Shown here: positions 10,280-21,745 of the stretch, one piece after another
Numbering within the stretch: the stretch's first letter is position 1
Layout of the letters: every line of letters begins with the position of its first letter
NCBI RefSeq assembly: GCF_004011695.2
Contig: NC_082407.1
Span: 1,984,001 to 2,048,000 of the forward strand
Direction: 5' to 3'
DNA: 64,000 nucleotides
From: Ascochyta rabiei
Lineage: Eukaryota; Ascomycota; Dothideomycetes; Pleosporales; Didymellaceae
Notes under the pieces: model-generated
Told to the model about the DNA's origin: nothing
Seen by the model: the letters and a program-made list of their open reading frames with translations, nothing else
The model's database searches: none
Translations under genes and position numbers: made by a program

Positions 10280-13200
10280 TCACATGAAGCTCATCTTGAC
10301 CTCCTTCTCCTGACCAAAGTCGTCGTCGAATTCGTCGGCCCAGGCGTTGTATCCCGGGTTCGCGCTGGGTGCGGGCATGGTGTTTGCGGATCGGAGGGGA
10401 GGGCGGCCGGGGGCGTCATTTGCGGCGCTGTCCCAGCTTACTGTTGGTGCTGCTGTCTGTGTTGGCGCGGTGGTAGTGGTGGTGGTGGTGGTTGTCGTTG
10501 CTCTTGTCGCTGTCGCTGTTGCTGTGGGCGGGGAGTCCCATGTTCCGCTCCTGTTCAGCGGTGGAGAGTCCCATGCGCTTCTCTCCGGGGTCGGGTAGGA
10601 GGGGCTGTGTTGAGCGGATTTGGGCAGGTCGCGGAAACTCGAGTCGAATGTCATGGTCATGCTGTCTGTGCCGGTGTCGTCGAACTCGTCGTACTCGTCG
10701 TACGCCCCGGTCCCGCTTGTGCCGTTGGATAGCTGCGAGCCCGGCGGTAACCGGACTCCAGGGGTGAGGGCGCCGGCGCTGTTCGCTTTTGCGCTGGTGC
10801 TTACGACGCCGAGGCTGTCGTTGAAACTCTGTGTCTGCCGCAGCCCGCTGTGTGGGCTTGGTGTTGTGGGTGTAGTAGCAGAGATGTCGATTTTCATCGG
10901 CGGGAGCGTGCTCTTAATCTCCTTGATTTCAAACGCGTCTGGTTCGTAGCCGTTGTAGGGCTTGTCTGCGGCACCCTCGGCTGCGAGGGCGGCGACTTCC
11001 TTGCGTATAGCGTCGATGTCGAACATGACGGGATTCTCTGCAATGGTTGCAGAATCCGCGTTCTTGTCAATGGGTGTGTGTTTTTGCGACTGCTCGTTAT
11101 AGACCTCCCAGTCCTTCTTGTCGCCCTTCTTCTTCCGCCACCAAGATAGTTTACCGCCTTTCTTCTCCTTCTCGGCGTTCTTCTTCTCAAGTTCGCGCCG
11201 CGCTTCTTCGATCTCGTCAATTAGTTCGCGTTGGCGCTGCTCGTGGTTCTCTGGGTCGGGATCTTCAATCTCAGTGAACTCGTCGCTTTCAACAAGCCAC
11301 CCTGCTTCGCGGAGCAGTTTGGGCATGGCTGCGCGGTACGCCATATGGCCTGGCACGAACTCGGTTACGTTTATGTTTTCGATTGTCGGGATTTGAATGG
11401 GTGCTAGCCCAGCGACGCGAGCGGCGCCGCCGCCAGTCGCGCGGAAGAGGTAGCCTGTGAGACGTCAGAATGCATGAGTACATGTAATGACAGATTCAAG
11501 TACCTAAGATCCAGTCATTGGTAGCATATCCATTGACGAATCGTCCAGGCACTACGCTTCGGATCCTGATGTACTCGTCTGTGTTTGCTACGATGGGTGT
11601 GCCAAACATGTACACATTTTGCACCAGGCCGAAAGCGCCGCGGCTTTGGAGCTCTCTCAGGCAAGCGTAAATAACTCTGGCACCGAGCGAGAACCCAACA
11701 AGAGTAATGGGTCTTGTTCCAAGGTTTCGATCGATGATTGAGTCTGCGAGGATAAGACCAGCCATGTCTGCTCGCGCTTGAGAGACAGACCAGGGGTTGT
11801 CGATGAGGTAGGAGAGTTTTGTGAGGGCGAGAGGGAGCGTCATGGCGGACATCAGCGCAGTGAGGAGCGTGCTACCCAGGACTTGTTGGAGACCTTGAGT
11901 AAGTGCCTGTTTGTGTTAGTATACTAATCTCCATTCTGAGAGTGTTTCGCCTACCTCAGTGGCAAGGATGTTGATGGTGTCACCCATACTCTTCAGCATC
12001 TCCGGCTCCCAAAGCACAGAGTATATGTCTCCCATGATAGGATCCACAGTGCTGTACGGCAGACGGACGTCATCAGCCTTGCCGCTCATCCATCCAGCCA
12101 ACGTAATGATGAGATGTGTCCTCTTGTTGTTGTGAAGCGGCCGGTACTCAAAAGTCTTTACGGCACCAGTCCGTCTATTTGCCGCTCGAACACCAACCGT
12201 GCCACCGGTGGTAACAGCAATGCTAGTAATTACTGCCGTACCACCAGCACCAGCAAGGAAGCTGCTCGTCCCGGCTACACCGATAGTTGTGAAGCCCGCA
12301 GCCAAACCAGCTCCGATAACAGGGGCGAGGAGACCGGCTGACAGGCCAATGACTAGACCTCCGCCGACGGTAGCAAGGCCCATAAATGCCAGTCGCTTGC
12401 GCAGTGCTTTCTTTCGTCGTGACTCCATGTGCTCGTCTTCATTCCAATTCTCCTTGTTGGCTTCCTCTTGCATTTCTAGGGCGTCTGTTACGCGCTTCTC
12501 GAACCGGCAGATTTCGAGCCAATCCACGCTGAGGTGTTTTCCAACGACTTCGAACAACTCTCTTGACCGCGAATCGTAGATTGAATCTGCGACGAGGAGG
12601 AGAAATAGATCACATAGTACGGTCCACCGAAGATCGATATCGAGATTCTTGCTTTCAGGAAGCTGCGAAGGTGTTTTGACTTCGGGGTATTCGAACTCGC
12701 CTTCGTCTTCGTGCGCTTCATACGGCGGGGGCGGCGGGGATGCCAGGGAGCCGCTTAGGCTTAATGACGAAGCGGACCTTGACTTCTCACCCTGATCTTC
12801 TGGCCGCGGTGACGACACAGATGGGCGTGCAGTGTCCGAATCTTCTTTCTCCTCCTTCAGATCTTTGGGAACTTCTGCAGCAGGGTTCTTCACTCGAGCG
12901 TTCTGCATCAGCGCCGGCGTCAGATCAGCAGGTATCACGCCGTGGTCCGTCAGCTGCTCAATCATGACCTGCTCTGAGGTGTTGATATCCATGTGCCCGT
13001 ACAACCTAAGCATCATCTTCTGGGACCACATTTTCGTTGTCTCGGTGTGCATGTCGAGTGCCTTCTTGACTTGCCGGTTCTTCTTCGCGATGACTCTGTC
13101 GAATTTCCGCTCCATCTCGATCATCGCCAGTCGCACTAAGCCGACGTACGCTACACGCTGTCCTTCAGTAAGAAGGTTCTTGGTAGCCTGCATCTGCATG

Positions 13201-14180
13201 AGCGGGTCGCGTACGGCTTCGTCGTCGTCGTGTAGTGCTGTCGTCTTCTCCTTGAAGAGATATGCAGTGTTGTCGTCCATGCTCGTTTGCGAGTCTGCAT
13301 CGTCATCGAGAATGACCCTCGTGTACCCCTTTGCAGCACCTCCGACATCAGCGTAGCCATGCATGTCTGCTAGCTCTTCAGGGTTTTCTTTTGCGATCAG
13401 GCGGTTGTCGTCGTCGTAGATGTCATATTGCGCATACGCAGGCATAGTCTGCCAGCCGCCATCATCGTCGTCGTCCTTCTCTTCCTTTGCGTTGAGTTGC
13501 GTGACGGTGTGTTGGTGGGAATACTCGGATATAGATGTCTGTTTCTGGTGGTGCGCGGCGGACGGGTTGAGGCTTTTACGGCCATCTGGTGCGGTTGACT
13601 GAGAGTCTTTCTTGTCGTCCAAGATCTGGCTGTTGAGCTTCTCTGAAGGCTCGGGGTTTGTGTTGGCTTCCGGGATGCCCGCTTTTGTATTGGTTGTTGC
13701 AGCAAGCTTGGACAAGTTCTCGTTTGACAGATTGTCCTTCGAACCCTCCAATGCCTTGTCGTTGTCTTCCCGTCCAATTTCCACGGCCTCCACCTCGATC
13801 TGCCCACTGACACTAGCCTGCGCATCCGCGGCATCCACCTTGATCTGCCCATTGACACTTGCCTGCGCATTGTCGCCTCCACCTGCCTCCCTCTCCCTCA
13901 CATGCTCGACTATGCTCTCGACCGCCCTCTCTGCCTCGGCTTGCTTCTCAGCTTTCGCCAATGTATCCACCTCGCCCGCGGCCTTTGACCCGTCTGCTAC
14001 CGCATCCTTGAAGTCGTCGTCGTCGTCGTCGTCGCTGTCGTCCACAGGCGTCCTCGGTCTGCGTTTCCTGACCGGCAGTCCAAAATCATCGTACTCGACT
14101 TCAGGCTTCGCTTCTGTAGGCGCAGGATGTGCGTCCTTTGTTTCGGTGCTTGCGGGGTGCGAGGGGTTATCGCTCGCCAT
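10280..14180 (-). CDS. DUF726 (TMCO4/Mil1-like) membrane-associated alpha/beta-hydrolase protein
   Basis: Large DUF726 protein; relatives are yeast Mil1 (YFL034W), a putative membrane lipase that binds the clathrin adaptor, and animal TMCO4. Reading on the minus strand, exons 14180-11955, 11906-11504 and 11454-10280 join in frame to 1,267 residues (GTAGGC and GTACTT donors, CAG acceptors). Residues 1 to about 330 are acidic, low-complexity and probably disordered. The conserved domain spans roughly 520-930: a Gly-rich hydrophobic stretch at 598-662 (LVIGLSAGLLAPVIGAGLAA) that can insert in membranes, LIITLAGWM, then the lipase-type elbow LVGFSLGARVIYACL with Ser near residue 815, and NDWILG. 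The distal part has a Lys/Glu-rich coiled segment (about 960-1000), then a disordered Ser/Thr/Pro tail with a Thr run coded by GTG-type trinucleotides (about 10470-10515). The true substrate is unknown. It diverges from UTP23 and shares its promoter region. Confidence 0.88.
10468..10515 (-). repeat. Trinucleotide repeat coding for a Thr run
   Basis: On the + strand this is a GTG/GTT/GTC-rich run; on the coding strand it gives an uninterrupted Thr-rich stretch in the disordered tail of the DUF726 protein. Such repeats often change length between strains. Confidence 0.75.
14012..14042 (-). repeat. GAC trinucleotide repeat coding for an Asp run
   Basis: A run of GTC on the + strand encodes an Asp run (DSDDDDDDDF) near residues 48-57 of the DUF726 protein, in its acidic disordered N-terminus. 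Confidence 0.75.
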
Positions 14181-14518
14181 GGTTTGGGGCTACCGGGGGC
14201 GCATTTGATCGTTATGGCAAGCTTCGGGAATCGGAAATCGAAGATCAGGGAGCGTGGGGTGATAAGGGCATGATTTGTTCTCGGGTTTATTTGCAGGTGG
14301 TGTTGATGCCCGCTCTCAGGCCATGCGGTTCGAATGCGGAGTCCTCGTGCTCTCCAACCTTCACGCCATTCATTCCCGAGACGTGTGCGGCGCGCGGCTT
14401 ACCCAGTAGGCCCGGCACTACTTCGGCGGCCGACTGTGAGCTTTTTGAATGCGGAACTGCCTTCCATTCCCCGCGAGCGCAACCACACCCGACCCTCGCA
14501 AAATCACACGTCGTCACT
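14181..14518. promoter_or_regulatory. Shared divergent promoter region, DUF726 and UTP23
   Basis: 338 bases separate the start codons of two genes transcribed away from each other, so both promoters and 5' leaders must lie here. The sequence is GC-balanced and unaffected by RIP. No defined binding site can be named. Confidence 0.6.
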
Positions 14519-15457
14519 ATGAAGCTCAAGCGCGCAAAGGTATTCTGCATTCTCAAACGTTACACAATGCACGGCTGACCACTCCAGGCATACAAAAAGC
14601 TGCTCCACCAGTATGAGCTGAACTTTGGCTTCCGCGAGCCCTACCAAGTCCTCCTCGACTCCGCCATCCTGCTCGACGCCTACAAGTTCAAGATCGACCT
14701 CGTTGGGCGCCTCGAAAAGGTGCTCGGCGCAACCGTAAAACCCATGATCACCACCTGCGACATGCGCCACCTGTACGCCGCGAAGCCCAAAAACGAGACG
14801 CTCATCCTGCAAGCAAAAGAGTACGAGCGCCGCCGCTGCGGACACCACGAGCTGGAGGAGCCACTGAGCACGCTGGAGTGTTTGAGCAGTGTCGTCGACC
14901 CCAAGGGCAGTGGGAGCAACAAGCACCGATACGTGGTTGCAAGTAACGAGCTCGCGGTCAGGTCGCATATGCGGCGCATTCCAGGCGTGCCTCTGATATA
15001 CATAAGCAAGAGCGTGGTGCTCATGGAGCCCATGACGAATGCGACCGAGGCGCACAGGGAGAGGGAGGAGAAGAGCAAATTCAAGATGGGATTGAAGGGC
15101 CAGCGGAAGCCGGATGCGGGAGAGAAGAGGAAGAGAGAGGAAGAGGAGGGCCATGAGGACAAGTCTATTGCTACCGAGGCGCAGGCGGCCAAGAAGAGGC
15201 GGCAGAAGGGCCCTAAGCAGCCCAACCCGCTTAGCATGAAGAAGAAAAAGACAGACACCGCTGCGACGCAGCCTGGCTCAGCGAAGAAGGCTAAGCCCGT
15301 CGAACCAGAAGAGACAGAACCTCCCACTACAGATGTGCAGGACGGCGAAGGGGCTGCACCGAAGAAGCGCAGGCGGAAGCACAGATCCAAGGTTGAGGGG
15401 GCCGCCGAGGGGGCCGCCGAGGGCGGTGGTATCGCTCTGGATGCCGTTTCACCGTGA
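14519..15457 (+). CDS. UTP23: rRNA-processing protein UTP23 (PIN-fold, Fcf1/Utp23 family)
   Basis: Small-subunit processome component needed for early 18S pre-rRNA cleavages and release of snR30/U17 in the nucleolus. A seven-codon first exon (14519-14539, MKLKRAK) joins exon 14588-15457 in frame, giving 296 residues. The family start K(R/L)KRAK.Y+K.. and FREPYQVLLDSAILLDAYKF are clear, followed by TTCDMRHLY, a Cys/His cluster RRCGHHELEEPLSTLEC that fits the Utp23 zinc-binding site, then NKHRYVVASNELAVRSHMR and GVPLIYISKSVVLMEP closing the PIN fold (to about residue 170). The remaining tail of about 125 residues is Lys/Arg/Glu-rich and nucleolar-looking, with a short GAAEGAAEGG duplication near the end. 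Its stop codon is only 320 bp from the first transposon, yet the gene shows no RIP damage. Confidence 0.94.
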
Positions 15458-15777
15458 TTCGAACAGCTGCAGCAGGTTGGTGGCGCATGGCTGTCACGGA
15501 CCGAAATACCATCAATGATACCCGATTTATGACATTGGTCAAGGTGACTGTCTTCTTACTCTTGTATCGCCTTGTATCGCCAGGCGTTTAAACGCGCTAT
15601 AACAAAGGGGGTAACCCTACTAAGGCAGCAGCGTCCTAGTGTGGTGGAGAAACATGGTGTTGAGAGCCGAATAGTAGTTGGAGGCAGGTGTTGAGAGCCG
15701 AATAGTAGTTGGAGGCAGGTTATGTAATCAGCCAGTACTCTGTCAGGGGTTGGCGATAACCCATTAGAGAACACCTA
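15458..15777. other. Junction between gene segment and transposon block
   Basis: 320 bases without a gene. Base composition is still that of the gene side. It contains a 10-bp tandem repeat (CTTGTATCGC, about 15562-15581) and a 31-bp perfect tandem duplication (15656-15717). The TA at 15776-15777 is the target-site copy of the first Fot1-A transposon. Confidence 0.7.
15656..15717. repeat. 31-bp perfect tandem duplication
   Basis: Two identical 31-bp units, 15656-15686 and 15687-15717, beginning GGTGTTGAGAGCCGAATAG. It lies 60 bp left of the transposon boundary. It may be a footprint of a repair event; no coding content. Confidence 0.9.
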
Positions 15778-17640
15778 ACGTACTCCACGGGTGAGCGGAT
15801 CAAACGGGTGAGCGGATCACTCTGCCAAGACCACACCAAACCTCCACCTTACCACGCAATGCCTCAACAACAACATTAATCTACGCCCTTAAGAGAAGCT
15901 GCAATACAGCTTGCGCTCTAGGTAATTAAACAAGATATAATACTTACTGTGTAACGCGCTGCAGCTATATATAACGCGCCTTACAGCATACTACACGCTT
16001 AATACACAGGACGACCTGCATAAGCTAATTGTACGCCAGTTTAATAGATTATAGACTAGACTAAGAAGGACGTAATTACTAAGTACATCCTTAAGCTAGA
16101 TATACAAGGATTTGCCCCTTAGCTAGCTGCTGTAGCTAATATAGCTAATTCTTTATATGCTAAGTATAATATAGGCTATATTAGCATAAACTGGCCTAAC
16201 ACGTTTATTAAGCGCTGCCCTAACCTTAAAGTAAGGTTTAATTGCAAGTACAACTACAAGAGAGCCCTCTATAAGGATCTAGAGATTATTAGAGGCTGGT
16301 TTAGGCTTATAGCAAATGTTAAAGCTAAGTATAGTATTTAGAACAATAATACGTACAACTTTAATAAGACAGGCTTTATAATAGGCTAGATATTAACAGG
16401 AGCAGTTATTACAGGCTTAGAGCGTTAAGGACAGCTAAAGGCAGTGTAGTAGGGTAATTAAGAGTAGACAATGGTTATATAGGGCATTAATAGCACAGGG
16501 TAGGCTATTCTACTCTTTATTATCTTTAAAGGCTGTAACTACCTCTCTGCCTAGTACAAAGAGGACAATCTGCCCTATAACTGGGTTATTAGAGTCTCTA
16601 AGAACAGATAGACTACTAACAAGCTTAGTCTAGACTAGTTAAAGCACTTTAATGCCTATACAAAGACGCGCACCTAAGGAGTACACTAGCTGCTCCTTAT
16701 TAACAGCTATAAGAGCTACAACTCCCTTAACTTCTAACAATACTGTAAGGAAGTAAAGATTGTTATACTGTGTATGCCTCTATACTTATCTTACCTCTTA
16801 TAACTACTAGATATAGGTTATTTTACCCCTCTAAAGAAGGTATATAGGCGCTAAGCTAAGAATCTTATACGTAACTACATTACTTATATTACTAAAACTA
16901 AGTTCCTACTATACTTTATAGACGCCTATAAGGAGACATTTACTTCTAGCAATATCTAAGGAGGCTTCTAAGGCGCTAGAATAGTCCCCCTTAACCTAGA
17001 ATAGGTTATAATGGGTCTTGATGTCCGCCTACGTACCCTACCACTACCTACTATAGAAGATGAGCCCTAGCAGTCCTAAACCCTAAGCACTACCCTGCAA
17101 TTAGGGTCGCAATTAACGCTGGTTTAAGAGAGGATTTAAAGGCATACAAGCAGCTTACTAACTTTAATAGTTAAGGCCTTTAAAAAGCTTACTAAAGGCG
17201 CAGCTATAGTAGCGTATAAGCTAGTGTTAGCTTAAAGGGAGATTACTAGGCTTTAAGCAGCAAATAAGGCTGCTATGCGACGTAAATTGTATAAAAGAAA
17301 GCAATTACAGCAGAAGAGAGTCCTAACAGCTAAGGAAGGCCTTTAATTAACTACTCTAACTAAGTTTAGGGCGTGTAGTAATAGTAAGAAGGCAAAGAAG
17401 TAAGTGCGTGCTAAAGGAGGGGAAGTAACCTAAAGACGCTGTACAAAGTGCTACAATGTTAGATATAACTTACGTACATGTAAGAAGGCTGTAGAAGATG
17501 TTTCTAAATAATATTATGTACTGCACTACTGTATACAAGGCTAAAGTAGGCTAATGTAAGCTATAATAGGGTAGAAATTTAGTGTGGTCTTAGTAGAGTA
17601 ATCTGCTTACCTGTTTAATCTACTTACCTATAGAGTACGT
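15778..17640 (+). mobile_element. Fot1-A copy 1 (Tc1/mariner-Pogo DNA transposon, RIP-mutated)
   Basis: 1863-bp element bounded by inverted repeats of about 58 bp that start ACGTACTCCACGGGTGAGCG and flanked by TA on both sides (15776-15777, 17641-17642). The terminal repeat contains an internal direct repeat of GGTGAGCGGATC. One decayed frame on the + strand starts near 15859 and carries Pogo/Fot1 transposase signatures: YNFNKTGF (first catalytic Asp now Asn), LLINSYKSYNS (second Asp now Asn), LSYLLQLLDIGYF, and a C-terminal zinc knuckle CX2CX4(Y for H)X4C near 17449-17484. Frame breaks are TAG/TAA only, as RIP predicts. It marks the left edge of the TA-rich block. Confidence 0.93.
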
Positions 17641-17731
17641 TATCTATAAACCAGCAACAGAACAACAGCACATATAATAGATAATTACATTTAATTCTAT
17701 TTAATCTAACCTAGTATTAAACTACCTGTAC

Positions 17732-17952
17732 TGTATTAACGCAGGATAATAGAAGTCTCTAATAGGCGTAGGTATCTGCTACAAGGTGTATAGGAGCACT
17801 TAGATAGTGTATATAGAGAATTGTTCTATTTCTATAGGTCTTATATAAAAGAATACCTAAAAACTAACTATCTATACCTATTAACCCTATGCCTTTAATA
17901 TCTTACAAGTATTAGGGAGAATTAGAGTACTGGCCTAGGTGTAGGGTAGTGT
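17732..17952. mobile_element. LTR fragment related to the solo LTR at 45005
   Basis: Starts TGTATTAACGCAGGATAATA and matches the first 230 or so bases of the solo LTR at 45005-45300, with differences mostly C/T and G/A. Similarity ends at a GGTGTAGGGTAG motif; beyond that the two sequences are unrelated. No target duplication was found, so it is a truncated copy. Confidence 0.7.
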
Positions 17953-19897
17953 TACTGTAAGGTAGACTTTACAAGCATAAAAGTAGCAATCTGGTAAACT
18001 AATAGATTCGAAAGTAGAGTGAACAAAATAGCAGACAGCGAGCTACAAGAGGGTAGAGAGAGAGACCTACTTATAGTAGTTAGGCCTGTGCTCTCTATAA
18101 GTAAAAGTAAAGGTAAGTAAAGGAAGGTTCTACTAGGGTTAATAGAGTCTGCTAGTAGGTTATAACACATACTAGTAGGTTATTATCTTACTTTAGTAGA
18201 AGTTCTAACACGTACCTCTTCTTATAAATAGTAAAGTCTCTTAGGCTAATATCTGTTTATTAGTAACTGTAAAAGTCTAATACTAACAGCTTTAAGTAAG
18301 AGTAAAAGAAATATTAAAGAAAAGAAAATATTAAAATTATGTATAATAACCTTTTATTAGTTAGAGTAGAATTAAGGTATACGCCTTTAGTAGTATTATA
18401 CAGGTCTCTCTTAATACTTATATAAAAAAATAACCTCTAAGTTTTTTTTTACTATATAAACCTTATAATATAAAAATTATACCTTTTTAAATTTAGAGCT
18501 TCTATAAGGAAGTAGTATAAAGAGATTTATTAATTTATTAGAGCTAGGTTTATCCTAAACTTTAAGGTTAACCTTTATTAATAGTTGATTACTAAATTAT
18601 AGCAGCCTAAGGGCAAGCTTAAGTAGGTCTAGATTAGGCTTAGCATGTCTTTAGGCGTGTTAGTAACCTATAAAGGAGCTTATTAAAAGTAGTCTATTAT
18701 TCTATTAAGTATTATATCTACTTTTATCAGCCTATCTTATTTTAACTAGATTAATTAAGATTGCTAAACTAGCCGCTGTTAAGGATGTCTTCTAGGCAGG
18801 GCTCCTAGGCTGTTAGCATTTAGAGTGCTAGTAGAATAGGTTTGTTAGGATTATTGTAGTAAAATAAGAAGGTGTTATAGTAGTTAAGGTGTTACTTAGT
18901 AGGTTCCTAGGTAGGTTTAGGGTTATTAGACTATTTAATAAGGTATTACTATATACTGCGTTGCTTTCTGTAATATAGAAATAAGTTAATATACTATTCT
19001 AAAGAGACTAAACCCTAGTTATTAGTAACCTCTACAGGTATTAGTAAAGGTAGTGCTTAATCTAGTATGTTGTCTTAGCTTTTTTCCTAGAGCAAGTTAG
19101 GGTAAAATACTAGAAATACGCCTTTTAATATTATGTCTATAGGTAGGTCTAGTTGTAAAGAGTGTACAAGGCGATTACGAGGGGGGGTAGGGTTAAAGAG
19201 GATAGCAGGTGTATTAAGGTACGTAGTATGTAGTAACAAGACTAATTACTAGAGTATTAGTAATAACCTCTAACACCTTTATATAGTCTGGGCTGACTAG
19301 CCCTATAGTAGCTTACTAAGACTAATAGAGGTAACTCTAGGCCTATCGCTTAACAATACCTTCCTTCTCTAGATTGTTTAGCTTAAATAATAGTATAATT
19401 AGCAATACTGTATTATTTTAACCTAGCTTTAGATATGTCTACTCTGTTTTTCCTGTTATAGCTAATTCTAACTAGGTTTAGGTATTTATAGCGCCTTATA
19501 AGGTTAGATAGAGCTTAATACTAATTCTGTCTTTACCTAGTAAAAGTTAAACAGAAGTTCTCTCTTACCTCTTACTTTACCTCTAGGGTCTAGGCAGCCG
19601 TTTGCGCAGGCTAAAGCTCTAACTAGGAGGCTGGCAGCATAGAAGCTATCTATACCCCTAGTCTTTATAGTTACTACTATATCCTACTTTATTTTAGTAA
19701 GTACTAACCTATTCTATCTAGCATTTTTGTTAGGATAGCTAACGGATTTTCTAGGTCTTTCTAGCACGTTCTAACATGTTTTAGCAGATAGCACCGCACA
19801 CTACACCCTAGTAACCTCTTTAGACTGTTCCTAACCGCTATTACCTACTACTAACTATTCCTAACTGCTACTAACTACTATTTACTATAGCTGTTAT

Positions 19898-20315
19898 GTC
19901 TATACCTACTTACTACAAGATTAACATTAATAAGAATAGTAGGACTGCTAAGTAGTGCTGTATACTATACCTCTATTACATTGCTAATAGTAATATTAAT
20001 AGGGACTGTTGTTTCTCTGCTAACCTGGCTTTATAGGGTAGCCTACGCTATAGGAATGCTTAGGCTTACTACTATAAAGATTGTTATAATAGTAATAAGA
20101 ATTGCCTATTAGTACGTGTTTTATCTCCTTTTAGCTTATTTTAGCATCTTTTAACACGTATAAGGCCCTAATAAGTACACTAACAGCTATTTAAGGCTTT
20201 CTAGTAATATAGCACGCCTTTGCTTAGGTTGTTACACAGTTACTACTACTTATACCGCTATTATTAATAAGGCTAGTATTAAGACTACTTGTTAAGGACT
20301 AGCCTTAGAATGGGA
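19898..20315 (+). pseudogene. Unidentified decayed reading frame
   Basis: One + frame beginning at an ATG near 19898 runs to the LTR start at 20316 with only TAG/TAA breaks and no TGA, the RIP signature of a once-open frame. Cys-rich patches (RDCCFSAN, KDCYNSNKNC) are visible. No family could be recognised. It may be the end of an element lying to the left. Confidence 0.4.
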
Positions 20316-20772
20316 TGTAATAAGGGTTGATATGGTATTGTATCTCTTAAGGAGGTAACACCTTGCGTGTCCCTCTAATATGTCTGTAGGACACGTGACC
20401 GCCCTGTCTTGCTTAAGCCTTAGACAAGGTCTAAGCCTATAACATACTTTCTTCCCTATGTCTCCTAGGCTGTATATATTTTGCTAGGTCCTTTCTATAT
20501 TCTGCGTAGGTTAGAGGATACTAGTAGCAGGTAAACCCTAGGGCTAGTTATAGTTGCGTAAGGGTCTAGCTCTTAGTAGGTTAGCTACTAGTCTAGTCTA
20601 TAGTTTACCTAGGGTAGTCCTGCTAGATAGAACAAGCTCTAGTAAGGTCGGATCTGTACAATCGAGCAGGGACTAATAGGCTTAGCACACTAGCGAAGAA
20701 CCTAAATCTCACTGAACACAGAGGAACTAGAAGACACAACAATTATTAATATTATTAAGTTACCGTATTACA
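20316..20772 (+). mobile_element. LTR of Copia remnant C2
   Basis: A 457-bp segment starting TGTAATA and ending TATTACA, i.e. the short inverted ends typical of an LTR. It is followed directly by a Copia-type gag frame, so it is read as a 5' LTR. No second copy is present in the window, and the flanking bases do not match, so it is not a simple solo LTR. Confidence 0.65.
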
Positions 20773-21500
20773 CATTCTTTATACTATCTAATATTTAAGA
20801 GTCTTACTACTGTAACTAACGTAGAATAGTATAATTAACCTACTATAACCCTATAATAACGCTACGGGACTACACAGACTATATAGGCTAGATTACATAA
20901 CTATATACTAGATATATAGTCTATAACATCTAGAACAAGATAAATCTAAAATCTAGTGTCTAAGAAATACTAAAACTACTAGCTATACGTGTGCCTGTCG
21001 TTATAGACTACGCGCTAGCTCCTAGTATTAAAGTCCTAATAAGACTAACTAAACTATCAACTAGAGGTTAGAAGGCTTTTAAGGAAGACCTTAAATATTA
21101 TAAGATACTCCTTAAATAGTATAAGAGCAATTAACATAAGTATAAGAAAGAATAAAGCAGCATGTAACAGATTATTACGTTTATCTAGTTAACTATGTTA
21201 CTACACTTACTACGTATATACTGTCTTCTAGACAAACTACTCTAACAGTAGATTACTAACCTGCAATTAACAGTTTAGATTAACAAACAAATTAAACAAG
21301 AATAAGCCTGTAACATGTACCTCTTAGCTCTTAAGCTAATAAAAAGCACATTATAATAAGATATATAGCTAGCTGTTACGATCCTATACTAGGGCACAGT
21401 ACAAACATAAGTACAAGCCAACTAAGACCCCTAACTCTGCCCTAAAGGAACAAACAGTGGAGAAGGATAGAACAGAAAGGGTTATTACGTAACTGCTTGT
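20773..21500 (+). pseudogene. Copia C2 gag fragment (RIP-decayed)
   Basis: A + frame with TAG/TAA breaks includes HKYKKEQSS, ITFIQSTMLLHLRRTYCLL and NMYLLALKPIKSTLQQDI. It parallels the gag of C1 (YYKKQANLDKVVIFIQSLIL, YQYLAALKPIR), so both are Copia gag proteins of different families. The frame ends in more degraded sequence before C1; the rest of C2 is not seen in the window. Confidence 0.6.
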
Positions 21501-21745
21501 TAACAAGCCTAATACACGTAACTACTTATTAATAAGTATAGTATAATATACTTATCTATAAGCACCCTTATACATTTTATTAGACTAACTCTAGTTACTT
21601 ATTAATAAGTATTATATCTCCTTAGTATTGTTAGATAACCAACCTTACCAATCCAAGTTAGGGGGTTAGGGTTAACCTTAGTTAACTTAGGCGCTAGCGG
21701 CACACACACATAAAATCAGCCATTAAGATAGATAATTATTAATTA

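Larger units (their letters stand above)
17643..20315. other. Unassigned RIP-degraded DNA
   Basis: 2.7 kb of TA-rich sequence with no intact gene. It includes an LTR-like fragment (17732 to about 17952). A small minus-strand open frame at 17952-18170 has no family resemblance. About 18300-18560 is especially AT-rich. From about 19898 to 20315 one + frame is interrupted only by TAG/TAA and has several Cys residues, but it was not identified. Most of this is presumably old transposon. Confidence 0.6.

Noticed and set aside
13612..14208. 198-codon open frame on the plus strand
   Set aside because: Antisense to the low-complexity N-terminus of the DUF726 protein; Ser/Ala-rich composition is just the mirror of Asp/Ala/Glu codons.
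14504..15390. Two overlapping minus-strand open frames of more than 200 codons
   Set aside because: Both are antisense to UTP23, which has clear conserved motifs on the plus strand.
17952..18170. 72-codon minus-strand open frame in TA-rich DNA
   Set aside because: No recognisable content; short chance frames are expected where CpA loss places TAG/TAA mainly in other frames.
20316..20772. Solo LTR
   Set aside because: The flanking 5-mers (TGGGA and CATTC) do not match and a Copia gag follows directly, so a 5' LTR of a truncated element fits better.
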